Shown here: in pieces, positions 1 to 6,947 of the stretch | How the letters are laid out: every line of letters starts with the position of its first letter | Numbering within the stretch: position 1 is the stretch's first letter | Source: Bdellovibrio sp. | Lineage (GTDB): Bacteria > Bdellovibrionota > Bdellovibrionia > Bdellovibrionales > Bdellovibrionaceae | DNA length: 15,388 nucleotides | Direction of reading: 5' to 3' | NCBI GenBank assembly: GCA_003176075.1 | Contig: PSRN01000097.1 | Location: 1 to 15,388, forward strand | Notes under the pieces: model-generated | Database searches by the model: none | What the model was told of the DNA's origin: nothing | Seen by the model: the letters and a program-made list of their open reading frames with translations, nothing else | Made by a program: the position numbers and the translations under genes

Positions 1-22
1 GTGGAAATGAAAGGGGCAGGGC

Positions 23-493
23 ATGGCTAAGCGGCAGCGTGGGCGGCGAAGCCGCCACGGGCTTCGAATCCTTGTGTTGCACGGACCGAATTTGAATCTT
101 TTGGGCGAACGCGAGCCCGAGATCTACGGTGACATGACCTTGGCTGAACTCAACCGCCGCATCAAAAAGCACGCGGCTGCAATCAACTGCGAACTCAAGA
201 TCAAACAGAGCAACAGCGAGGGCGCCCTTATTGATTGCATTCACACGCACCGCAAATGGGCGGATGGGATTGTCATCAATCCCGCCGCCTACACTCATTA
301 TTCTTATGCGTTGAGGGATGCCTTGGCCGCCGTGCAAATCCCGACGGTCGAGGTTCACCTGAGCGACATTCACAAGCGCGAGAGGTTCCGCCGAATTTCG
401 GTAATTCGCGAAGTCTGCGAGACGCAGATTTCCGGTTTCCGCTGGGAGTCTTACACAAAAGCGCTCGACTTGCTCGCCGAAAGGAACAGGTAG
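23..493 (+). CDS. aroQ: Type II 3-dehydroquinate dehydratase
   Basis: Cytosolic shikimate-pathway enzyme that dehydrates 3-dehydroquinate to 3-dehydroshikimate. The 156-residue protein has the type II signature: LHGPNLNLLGEREPEIYG (about residues 19-36, with catalytic Tyr35 in EIYG), the INPAAYTHYSYALRDA block (85-100) and VEVHLSDIHKRERFR (109-123, with the conserved Glu110, His112 and Arg123). Usual length is about 145 residues; the excess is at the N terminus, where residues 6-13 (RGRRSRHG) are encoded by a copy of the dispersed GC-rich palindrome. The family normally begins just before the ILVLHG strand. An AAGGGG ribosome-binding site lies upstream of the ATG. Another reading frame entering from the left edge stops at 28-30 and may be the tail of an upstream gene. 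First gene of the operon; it ends 3 bases before aroC. Confidence 0.95.
   Translation: MAKRQRGRRSRHGLRILVLHGPNLNLLGEREPEIYGDMTLAELNRRIKKHAAAINCELKIKQSNSEGALIDCIHTHRKWADGIVINPAAYTHYSYALRDALAAVQIPTVEVHLSDIHKRERFRRISVIREVCETQISGFRWESYTKALDLLAERNR
37..61 (+). repeat. GC-rich palindromic element, copy 1 (inside aroQ)
   Basis: Contains the perfect palindrome GGCGGC-GAA-GCCGCC at 42-56, extended by GTG/CAC arms with one bulged G. All 25 bases are identical to the copy at 8114-8138. It is translated in frame as Arg-Gly-Arg-Arg-Ser-Arg-His-Gly in the non-conserved N terminus of AroQ. Confidence 0.8.
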
Positions 494-496
494 TTC

Positions 497-1576
497 ATGC
501 CGGGAAATCTCTTTGGACAAGCTTTCCGCGTTTCCACTTTCGGCGAATCCCATGGTCCGCTGGTTGGCGCCGTGGTTGACGGCTGTCCGGCGGGCCTCGA
601 GCTGGATCTGGATTTTATCCAGGCCCAAATGAGCAAGCGCAAGCCCGGCCAGTCGAGAATCACGACACAACGAAAAGAAGCCGATGAGGTTCAGATCGTG
701 GCCGGGGTTTACGAGGGCCGCACCACCGGAACACCCATCGCCGCCCTGATCGACAACAAGGACAATCGCGCCAAAGACTATGACCATTTGAAGAACGCCT
801 TCCGCCCCTCGCATGCCGACTTCACCTACCAGGCCAAATACGGGCATCGCGACCACCGCGGGGGCGGACGCGGCAGCGCGCGCGAAACGGCGGCTCGTGT
901 GTTCGCCGGCGCGGTCGCCCAGTTGCTTTTGCAAAAATCCGGCATCTCCGTCTTCGCCTTTGTCTCACAGGTCGGATCACTCATGTGTCCGCGCCGGTAC
1001 GATGAGCTGGATTTATCCCGTACTTTCGATCACCCCACCCGCTGTCCTGACCCGGCGACGGCGGACGAGATGATGAAAATGATCGAAGACGTTCGCAAAC
1101 AGGGCGACACCATCGGCGGAGTTGTGACCGGCGTCGTGCGCGGTTGCCCCGCCGGCTTGGGCGAGCCGGTCTTTGACCGTCTGCATGCCGACTTGGGCAA
1201 AGCGATGTTGAGTATCAATGCATGCAAAGGCTTCGAGATAGGGTCCGGTTTCGACGGGGTGCGCATGCGGGGTTCGCAGCACAATGACCCGTTTCAGAAC
1301 GTGGGCGGCAGGATTTTGACGACCACCAACAACTCCGGCGGGATTCAGGGTGGCATCTCGAACGGCATGGATATCTATTTCCGGGTCGCGTTCAAACCGG
1401 TGGCCACCCTTATGAAAAAGCAAAAATCCGTGAATTCATCCGGGCAGCCTTGCGAGGTCGAAGGCAAGGGCCGTCATGATCCTTGCGTCGTACCCCGCGC
1501 AGTGGCCATTGTTGAAGGCATGGCGGCGATCACTGTCGCGGATCATCTTTTACGCAACAGGAAGTCCAGGCTGTGA
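497..1576 (+). CDS. aroC: Chorismate synthase
   Basis: Converts 5-enolpyruvylshikimate-3-phosphate to chorismate using reduced FMN; cytosolic. Length (359 aa) fits the family. All three family signatures are visible: GESHGPLVGAVVDGCPAG (residues 16-33, with conserved His19), RDHRGGGRGSARETAARV (118-135) and GRHDPCVVPRAVAIVEGMAA near the C terminus, followed by an ADHLL end. The KRKPGQSRITTQRKEAD segment (48-64) is also typical. The start is the ATG 3 bases after the aroQ stop, with an AAGGAACAGG purine stretch in the aroQ 3' end as ribosome-binding site. The stop overlaps the GTG start of pheA by 4 bases (GTGA), suggesting translational coupling. Nothing is missing or unusual. Confidence 0.97.
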   Translation: MPGNLFGQAFRVSTFGESHGPLVGAVVDGCPAGLELDLDFIQAQMSKRKPGQSRITTQRKEADEVQIVAGVYEGRTTGTPIAALIDNKDNRAKDYDHLKNAFRPSHADFTYQAKYGHRDHRGGGRGSARETAARVFAGAVAQLLLQKSGISVFAFVSQVGSLMCPRRYDELDLSRTFDHPTRCPDPATADEMMKMIEDVRKQGDTIGGVVTGVVRGCPAGLGEPVFDRLHADLGKAMLSINACKGFEIGSGFDGVRMRGSQHNDPFQNVGGRILTTTNNSGGIQGGISNGMDIYFRVAFKPVATLMKKQKSVNSSGQPCEVEGKGRHDPCVVPRAVAIVEGMAAITVADHLLRNRKSRL

Positions 1577-2418
1577 CGGGAAAACTGCGAATCGGCATAC
1601 AGGGAGTCAAAGCGTCGTTCCATTACATGGCGGCGCTGAAGTATTTCGCGGGCCGCGATCTGGAATTCGTCGAATGCCGAACCTTCCGCCGGCTCTGCGA
1701 TGCCTTGGCCAACGATGAAACCGATTACAACCTGATGGCTATTGAAAACTCGATCGCCGGAAGCATATTGCCCAATTATCTCTTGCTGGAACGCTTTGGT
1801 CACACGGTGATCGGCGAGGTCTTCTTGCGCATCGAATTGGCTTTCATGGCCTTGCCCGGACAAAAAATAGAAGACATCCACACGGTGCGCTCTCACCCGA
1901 TGGCGCTTCACCAAACGCAAGAATTCCTCGCGCGCTATCCGCGTCTGACGGCCTTCGAATCCGCCGACACCGCGGAAAGCGCCAAAGAGATCAGCGAAAA
2001 GAAAATCCCCGGGCACGCCGCGATCGCTGGCCCCCTGGCGGCCGAAGTTTACGGCCTTGAGGTGCTTGAGCGCGGCATCGAGTCCGAAAAACAAAACTAC
2101 ACGCGATTTCTTGTCGTCTCACCAGGCGGGCCCTATCACACGGAACTGGTTCCGGACAAAGCGTCCCTGCGATTTGAGATCAGCCACCGCCCGGGGAGTT
2201 TGCTGTCGGTCCTGAGCAGCTTCGTCTCCCACGGGATCAATATGACGAAACTGCAATCGGTGCCGATTCTGGGACGGCCCTACGAATACTCCTTTCATGC
2301 CGACGTCGAATGGTCCGATCCGGCGGAATATGAGCTGGCGCTCAGAGAGCTGCGCTTAAAGACGATCAATCTGATCGAACTCGGAAAATACAAAAGCCAA
2401 CCGAGGCCGGTCGTATGA
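1573..2418 (+). CDS. pheA: Prephenate dehydratase with C-terminal ACT domain
   Basis: Converts prephenate to phenylpyruvate, the committed step to phenylalanine. The 281-residue protein is a stand-alone dehydratase, with no chorismate mutase domain. Catalytic domain about 1-185: N-terminal IGIQGVKASFHYMAA, the AIENSIAGSI motif (56-65) and the TRF motif (Thr177-Arg178-Phe179 in NYTRFLVV). ACT domain about 198-272, with RPGSLLSVLSSFVSHGINMT and QSVPILGRPYEYSFHADVE. The classic ESRP allosteric motif is replaced by QSVPI-GRP. The glycine-rich start and the ACT variant resemble Bacteroidota PheA. GTG start overlaps aroC (GTGA); the stop overlaps the next gene (ATGA). ACT domains normally mediate phenylalanine feedback, so this is a likely control point of the operon's products. 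Confidence 0.95.
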   Translation: MTGKLRIGIQGVKASFHYMAALKYFAGRDLEFVECRTFRRLCDALANDETDYNLMAIENSIAGSILPNYLLLERFGHTVIGEVFLRIELAFMALPGQKIEDIHTVRSHPMALHQTQEFLARYPRLTAFESADTAESAKEISEKKIPGHAAIAGPLAAEVYGLEVLERGIESEKQNYTRFLVVSPGGPYHTELVPDKASLRFEISHRPGSLLSVLSSFVSHGINMTKLQSVPILGRPYEYSFHADVEWSDPAEYELALRELRLKTINLIELGKYKSQPRPVV

Positions 2419-3584
2419 TCATTTCGCCGGCTTCACGCATCCAGGACGTTCATGAGTATTACTTCTCGCGCAAGCTCGAGCAGATCCGGCGCCTGAATGA
2501 CCAGGGCCGCGACGTCGTGAATCTCGGCATCGGCAGTCCCGATCTGCCGCCCGCTGATGAGGCCGTGCAGGCCACCGTCCGCGCGATCCAATCGCCCGCC
2601 AATCACGGCTATGCCCCCTATCGCTCGACCCCGGCTTTGCGATCAGCGATCGCCGGTTGGTACGCCTCGACCTATTCGGTTCGGGCCGATTCCGAGACTC
2701 AGGTCCTGCCGCTGCTCGGCTCGAAAGAAGGTCTGTTTTACATCTCGATGGCGTTTCTCAATCCCGGCGACAAAGTTCTCGTGCCAAATCCCGGTTACCC
2801 GGCCTACAGCGGAGTCACAAGACTCGCGGGTGCCGAGCCGGTGCCTTACGATCTGGACGAAAACAATCATTGGTGGCCCGACTTCAAAGCGCTGGCTTCC
2901 CCGGCGACGGATCTCCGCGGGGTGAAGCTCATGTGGGTCAACTATCCGCACATGCCGACGGGAGCCTCCGCCCAACCTGAACTTTTCCGGCGCCTCGTCG
3001 AATTCGGACGCGAGCACGGGATTCTGATCTGCCACGACAATCCCTACGGATTGGTATTGAATTCTGAGGCGCCGATGAGTTTGCTGAGCTTTGATCCGGG
3101 TTTCCAAGTCTCCCTGGAGCTCAATTCGTTCAGCAAATCGTTCAATATGGCGGGCTGGCGCGTGGGCATGATGATCGCGGGCGCCGAGGCCGTGGAAGCG
3201 GTTCTCAAGGTCAAGTCCAACGTCGACTCCGGAATGTTTCTGCCGCTGCAATCAGGCGCCATACAGGCTTTGCGCGCTCCCGCCGTCTGGCACGCGGAGC
3301 GAAACCGCACCTATGCCGCGCGCCGTGAATTGGTTTGGCGGCTCCTCGACCGAATGGGATTTCAGTACGGGCGCGAGCAGGTGGGAATGTTCGTTTGGGC
3401 GAAAGCACCGGATTCCGTTGCCAACGTGGAGAAATTTTTGGATGAGATTCTGGATCGTGCGGCGGTTTTCATAACCCCCGGACATATATTCGGAAGCCGC
3501 GGCAAACGTTACGCCAGGGCTTCCTTGTGCGCGCCGGAACCCCGCCTGGAACAAGCGCTGGCACGTGTGGAGAAAGCACTATGA
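2415..3584 (+). CDS. PLP-dependent aminotransferase, class I/II (probable aromatic or prephenate aminotransferase)
   Basis: Fold-type I PLP aminotransferase of 389 residues. Visible features: NLGIGSPDLPP (36-46), GYAPYRSTPALRSAIAGWY (65-83), GSKEG (102-106), the PNPGYPAY block (124-131), NYPHMPTGA (176-184, with the substrate/PLP Asn), HDNPYG (207-212, with Asp208) and SFSKSFNMAGWRVGM (238-252), in which Lys241 is the expected Schiff-base lysine and Arg249 follows. It sits between pheA and tyrA with ATGA overlaps at both ends, so it probably transaminates phenylpyruvate, hydroxyphenylpyruvate or prephenate. Closest recalled homologues are the aminotransferases in the same position in Bacteroidota pheA-tyrA clusters. 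Family members also include LL-diaminopimelate and aspartate-type enzymes, so the exact substrate is inferred from context. Confidence 0.9.
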   Translation: MIISPASRIQDVHEYYFSRKLEQIRRLNDQGRDVVNLGIGSPDLPPADEAVQATVRAIQSPANHGYAPYRSTPALRSAIAGWYASTYSVRADSETQVLPLLGSKEGLFYISMAFLNPGDKVLVPNPGYPAYSGVTRLAGAEPVPYDLDENNHWWPDFKALASPATDLRGVKLMWVNYPHMPTGASAQPELFRRLVEFGREHGILICHDNPYGLVLNSEAPMSLLSFDPGFQVSLELNSFSKSFNMAGWRVGMMIAGAEAVEAVLKVKSNVDSGMFLPLQSGAIQALRAPAVWHAERNRTYAARRELVWRLLDRMGFQYGREQVGMFVWAKAPDSVANVEKFLDEILDRAAVFITPGHIFGSRGKRYARASLCAPEPRLEQALARVEKAL

Positions 3585-4453
3585 AAATCACGGTCATCGG
3601 ACTCGGACTGATCGGCGGATCTCTGGCGATTGATCTTCGCGAAAAAGACTTCGCGACGGAGATCATCGGGGTCGACTGCAATGAGGAACACCGCCGGCAA
3701 GCGCGCAACCGCGGGCTTGCGGACCGCATCGAAACCTTGGAAAAAGCCTTGCGCCAGCCGGACCCGGGACTTGTGATCCTGGCTATTCCGGTCGATGCGA
3801 TCGTTTCACTCTTACCGAAGGTTCTCGATTTGGTCGGACCCGAAGTCACGGTGACCGACATGGGTTCCACCAAGGCGGCCATCACCGCCTCCGTCGAAAA
3901 ACATCCGAAGCGGGCCCAGTACGTCGCTTCTCATCCCATGGCCGGGACCGAAAACTCAGGGCCTGCCGCCGCCATCGCCGGATTGTTCCGCGGGCGTACG
4001 ACCGTCATCTGTGACGCTGAAAAGTCCGCTGCCTTCGCTCTCCGGACCATCGACCGGATGTACGAGGTGCTTCGCATGCGCAAAATCTATATGAACTCGG
4101 CCGACCACGATCTGCACACGGCCTACATTTCGCATGTTTCGCATATCACCTCGTTCGTGCTCGCCGACACCGTTCTCGATATCGCCAAGGACGTGAAAAC
4201 GATATTCGACCTCGCCGGCGGCGGTTTCGAATCCACCGTGCGGCTGGCGAAAAGTTCTCCGGAGATGTGGCAGCCCATCTTCAAACACAACCAGCAGCAC
4301 CTGGTGACGGCCGTGCGGGCTTACATCGAAAAGATGCAAGGTTTCCTGGCCAAACTGGAAGGCGGCGAATGGAACGAAATTCGCGATTTCCTGACAGAGG
4401 CCAATGAAATCAAGCGGGTCCTGGCCAAAATCGGCGGCCGGGGGGCCCCATGA
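3581..4453 (+). CDS. tyrA: Prephenate dehydrogenase
   Basis: NAD-dependent oxidative decarboxylation of prephenate to 4-hydroxyphenylpyruvate (tyrosine branch). The 290-residue protein starts with a Rossmann fold: VIGLGLIGGSLAIDL (GxGxxGG at 7-13) and an acidic Asp32 at the end of the second strand, which favours NAD. Catalytic-domain features: VTDMGSTKAAI (91-101), ASHPMAGTENSGP (116-128, with His118) and ADHDLHTAYISHVSHITSF (174-192, with the conserved His pair 185/188). No ACT domain is present. I chose the ATG overlapping the aminotransferase stop (ATGA); a longer reading with 18 more residues lies wholly inside the upstream gene and lacks TyrA similarity. It ends in an ATGA overlap with the chorismate mutase. 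Confidence 0.93.
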   Translation: MKITVIGLGLIGGSLAIDLREKDFATEIIGVDCNEEHRRQARNRGLADRIETLEKALRQPDPGLVILAIPVDAIVSLLPKVLDLVGPEVTVTDMGSTKAAITASVEKHPKRAQYVASHPMAGTENSGPAAAIAGLFRGRTTVICDAEKSAAFALRTIDRMYEVLRMRKIYMNSADHDLHTAYISHVSHITSFVLADTVLDIAKDVKTIFDLAGGGFESTVRLAKSSPEMWQPIFKHNQQHLVTAVRAYIEKMQGFLAKLEGGEWNEIRDFLTEANEIKRVLAKIGGRGAP

Positions 4454-4746
4454 GCCGCGCACTCAAGCGCTTGATGCGCCTGCGTAAGGAAATCGACCAG
4501 ACCGATCAGGCGCTCCTGGACGCTTTGGCCCGCCGCTTTCGCCTCGTCGAGGAGATCGGCTGGCTCAAACAAGAGCTCAATCTTCCCGTCGTGCAAAAAT
4601 CACGCTTCGCGGAGATGCGGCGGCGGCAAGACGTCCGCGCGCGCGATTTGAAGCTAAACAAAGATCTCGTTGAAAAATTGTTTATAATGATTCACTCGGA
4701 ATCGGTCGCCTCACAAAGGCGGCAAGCGAAAAGGAAAAAGAAATGA
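4450..4746 (+). CDS. Monofunctional AroQ-fold chorismate mutase
   Basis: All-helical chorismate mutase (PF01817 type) that rearranges chorismate to prephenate, the shared substrate of the adjacent PheA and TyrA. At 98 residues it is a single-domain enzyme. RLMRLRKEIDQTDQALLDAL (7-26) and ARRFRLVEEIGWLKQ (27-41) match helix 1 of the E. coli CM domain, with active-site equivalents Arg12, Arg29 and Lys40, each one residue after the E. coli numbering. The middle helix (49-66) carries the basic KSRFAEMRRRQDVR run and the C-terminal helix has IHSESVASQRR. The tail is very Lys/Arg rich. It overlaps tyrA and the DAHP synthase by ATGA. The class II DAHP synthase of mycobacteria binds a small chorismate mutase; the direct adjacency here suggests a similar partnership (inference). 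Confidence 0.88.
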   Translation: MSRALKRLMRLRKEIDQTDQALLDALARRFRLVEEIGWLKQELNLPVVQKSRFAEMRRRQDVRARDLKLNKDLVEKLFIMIHSESVASQRRQAKRKKK

Positions 4747-6107
4747 GACAGGAAATGTGGTCGCTCGACAGCTGGCGCGGAAAGCCCGCATCGCAGCTTC
4801 CCAACTACCCGGACAAACAAAAGTTGGCTGAAGTCGAGGCGCGTCTGTCCACCTACCCTCCCCTCGTGTTCGCCGGTGAGGCGCGCAAGCTCAAAGCCCG
4901 GCTGGCCCAGGTGGCGGAGGGCAAAGCCTTCTTGCTCCAGGGGGGTGATTGTGCGGAGAATTTCAACGAGTTTCGCGCCAACACGATCCGCGATACGTTC
5001 CGCGTGATGCTCCAGATGGCGGTGATTCTGACCTTCGGCGCCAAAAAGCCTGTCGTGAAAATCGGCCGGGTCGCCGGCCAGTTCGCGAAACCGCGAAGCA
5101 ACGATATTGAAGAACGTGATGGCGTGCAGCTGCCAAGCTACCGCGGTGATATCGTAAACGGGTTTGATTTTGATCCGGTCGCGCGCACGCCCGATCCGGC
5201 GCGTATGGAACGCGCTTACGTGCAAGCTTCATCGACCCTCAATTTGCTTCGCGCCTTTTCCCAGGGCGGCTATGCGGATTTGCGCCAGGTTCACGCCTGG
5301 AATCTGGATTTCGTCCGCCGCAGTTCCGCCCAAACGGATCTCTACGATCAAATCGCGAAAAGACTGGATGAAACCCTCGCGTTCATGGAGGCGGTCGGAA
5401 TCTCCAATGAAAATACGCCGCAAATTCACGAGGTCGAATTCTACACCTCACACGAGGCCCTGTTGCTCCATTACGAACAGGCGTTCACACGCCGGGACTC
5501 GACCTCCTCCCGTCCCATCGACGGTTACGAGGGCGACTGGTACGATTGTTCCGCCCACATGCTTTGGATCGGTGACCGCACCCGGCAACCGGACGGCGCC
5601 CACGTCGAATTCTTACGCGGCATAAAAAACCCGATCGCGATGAAATGCGGCCCGTCGCTTCGGCCTGATGAACTGATTCAGTTGATCGACATCCTGAATC
5701 CCGACAACCAGCCCGGCCGCCTGACTTTGATTTCACGCATGGGGCATGAAAAAATCGAACGCCACCTTCCACCGCTCATTCAACGGGTGCGCGCCGAGGG
5801 AAGGACCGTGGTGTGGAGTTGCGACCCCATGCACGGAAACACGATCACCGCCAAGAACGGTTATAAGACCCGAAGATTTGGTAACATTCTGACGGAAGTG
5901 CAAAAATTCTTCGAAATCCACCGCGTGCACGGCACAGTGGCGGGCGGCGTCCACTTCGAACTCACGGGCAAGGATGTGGTGGAGTGCTTGGGCGGCGATC
6001 AGGCGATTTCCGAAGAACATCTCAGTGAGGGCCTGTACGAAACGCTTTGCGACCCTCGCTTGAACGCGTCGCAAGCACTTGAGCTCGCGTTTCAGCTTTG
6101 CAAATAA
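4743..6107 (+). CDS. 3-deoxy-7-phosphoheptulonate (DAHP) synthase, class II
   Basis: First enzyme of the shikimate pathway: condenses phosphoenolpyruvate and erythrose 4-phosphate. The 454-residue protein is clearly the class II (plant/actinobacterial) type. Visible motifs: LLQGGDCAENF (64-73, metal ligand Cys70), KIGRVAGQFAKPRS (106-119), YRGDIVNGF (133-141), MKCGPSLRPDEL (300-311), WSCDPMHGNT (358-367, with His364) and GGVHFELTG (401-409, with Glu406); a CDPRLN Asp at 437 is the likely fourth metal ligand. Cys, His and Glu spacing agrees with the Mycobacterium tuberculosis enzyme. A purine-rich AAGGAAAAAGAA precedes the ATG, which overlaps the chorismate mutase stop. Placing the pathway's first enzyme last in the operon is unusual. 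A TGAG tract follows the stop. Confidence 0.97.
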   Translation: MRQEMWSLDSWRGKPASQLPNYPDKQKLAEVEARLSTYPPLVFAGEARKLKARLAQVAEGKAFLLQGGDCAENFNEFRANTIRDTFRVMLQMAVILTFGAKKPVVKIGRVAGQFAKPRSNDIEERDGVQLPSYRGDIVNGFDFDPVARTPDPARMERAYVQASSTLNLLRAFSQGGYADLRQVHAWNLDFVRRSSAQTDLYDQIAKRLDETLAFMEAVGISNENTPQIHEVEFYTSHEALLLHYEQAFTRRDSTSSRPIDGYEGDWYDCSAHMLWIGDRTRQPDGAHVEFLRGIKNPIAMKCGPSLRPDELIQLIDILNPDNQPGRLTLISRMGHEKIERHLPPLIQRVRAEGRTVVWSCDPMHGNTITAKNGYKTRRFGNILTEVQKFFEIHRVHGTVAGGVHFELTGKDVVECLGGDQAISEEHLSEGLYETLCDPRLNASQALELAFQLCK

Positions 6108-6121
6108 AGACAAGGTCTGAA

Positions 6122-6144
6122 TGAGTGAGTGAGTGAGTGAGTGA
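6122..6144. repeat. TGAG tetranucleotide tract
   Basis: Five TGAG units plus TGA, starting 15 bases after the DAHP synthase stop. Read on the + strand, a TGAG array places TGA stops in every frame, so it would halt any read-through. It is also a potential slippage site. Confidence 0.85.
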
Positions 6145-6167
6145 TTAGCGAGGGGGAAGATCGCGGG

Positions 6168-6220
6168 AACCGGCCAATCCTGCAAAATATGGAGGAGCGG
6201 TCCGGTTTAATCTTTATTTG
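6168..6220 (+). terminator. Weak candidate terminator of the aro operon
   Basis: AACCGG (6168-6173) and CCGGTT (6202-6207) can pair and are followed by a T-rich stretch (TTTAATCTTTATTTG). The loop is long (28 bases), so this is a weak call; no better hairpin with a U tract was found after the operon. Confidence 0.25.
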
Positions 6221-6429
6221 TCGAGGCTGACCGTCATCACCTCAACAAGGCCCGGAATTGTCCTGACCCACGGGTAATCTAGGACTTCACCGCTGTGGGC
6301 TAATTCATAATATTCAGGTACACTGGAAGAGCTAAGCCAAACATTTCCATCTTTGCTTTTTCGAGTGGTATCACTCGCTCCATGAGCGATAATGCCCAAG
6401 CTAAACAATGCTCAAGTTAAGAACAGCAT
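6214..6429 (-). pseudogene. Small exported-protein gene interrupted by in-frame TGA
   Basis: From an ATG at 6429-6427 the frame reads MLFLT, a TGA at 6414-6412, then ALFSLGIIAHG followed by about 50 polar residues to a TAA. Ignoring the TGA, this gives a typical signal peptide with cleavage near IAHG-AS and a short secreted domain containing VPEYYELAHSGEVLDYPW. I see no ribosome-binding site. I do not recognise the protein. It may be a gene inactivated by one stop codon, a C-terminal fragment restarted at the TTG at 6408, or a chance frame. Confidence 0.35.
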
Positions 6430-6604
6430 AAAAACCCAGCCGAAGCCGAAATGAATGTTTCACTTTTTATACCACCGATCCAATCGCTCGGGAGGCAGCA
6501 TTACCCCCTAAGCCTTGAACCAACCGTGAAGGTCCTTTATCCAGCAAGGTCATTGCCGTCAAATTGGAGTTGAGTGCTTGGTAAATTTTCATTTTGGCAG
6601 TCCG

Positions 6605-6638
6605 CTGCGGAGGCGCCTCACCTAAGCCGCCGCGGGCG
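6605..6638 (+). repeat. GC-rich palindromic element, variant copy flanked by 9-base direct repeats
   Basis: Shares the ends CTGCGGAGG.GC and GCCGCCGCGGG.G with the copy at 14268-14332 but has a different, shorter middle. The surrounding 51-base segment is bracketed by direct repeats AATTTTCAT at 6584-6592 and 6644-6652, exactly 60 bases apart. On the - strand it lies inside a 72-codon open frame of unknown reality (6467-6685). Confidence 0.55.
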
Positions 6639-6672
6639 TTTTTAATTTTCATACAAAGCTTTATGTAACGAA

Positions 6673-6753
6673 GCGACGAGGCCACATTTGCCTCTGTCTA
6701 AAGATTCGAATCTCACTGGCAGATTCCACCCCAAAAAGGAGTGGCCTCGCCGC
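6673..6753. repeat. Long-range inverted repeat
   Basis: GCGACGAGGCCAC (6673-6685) is repeated inverted at 6741-6753 with one mismatch in 13. The 55-base interior contains the perfect palindrome AGATTCGAATCT. This could be a folded RNA or a small element. I see no coding sequence here. The rest of 6108-6947 holds nothing I can name apart from the features listed and a small 7-base inverted repeat at 6836-6861. Confidence 0.45.
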
Positions 6754-6947
6754 CGGGGGATAGGAAATTTAAAGGGCATCTCGAGTTTGGCTTACCCGCC
6801 ACTACAGCTTGGAGCCCGCTCCGCGGTCACCGCCGAATATTGACGAATCAGGCACAATATTTGAGGAAATCTGCAAAGAAAATCCTTCGCCCTAACCCTA
6901 TACTCTTCCAATAGCTTATCACGGGGATTTTTAACACCAAGCTGCCG

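Noticed and set aside
6690..6720. GATTCGAATC, resembling a tRNA T-arm
   Set aside because: Neither strand gives a 5-base-pair T stem, an acceptor stem or an anticodon arm around it; it is better explained as a 12-base palindrome.
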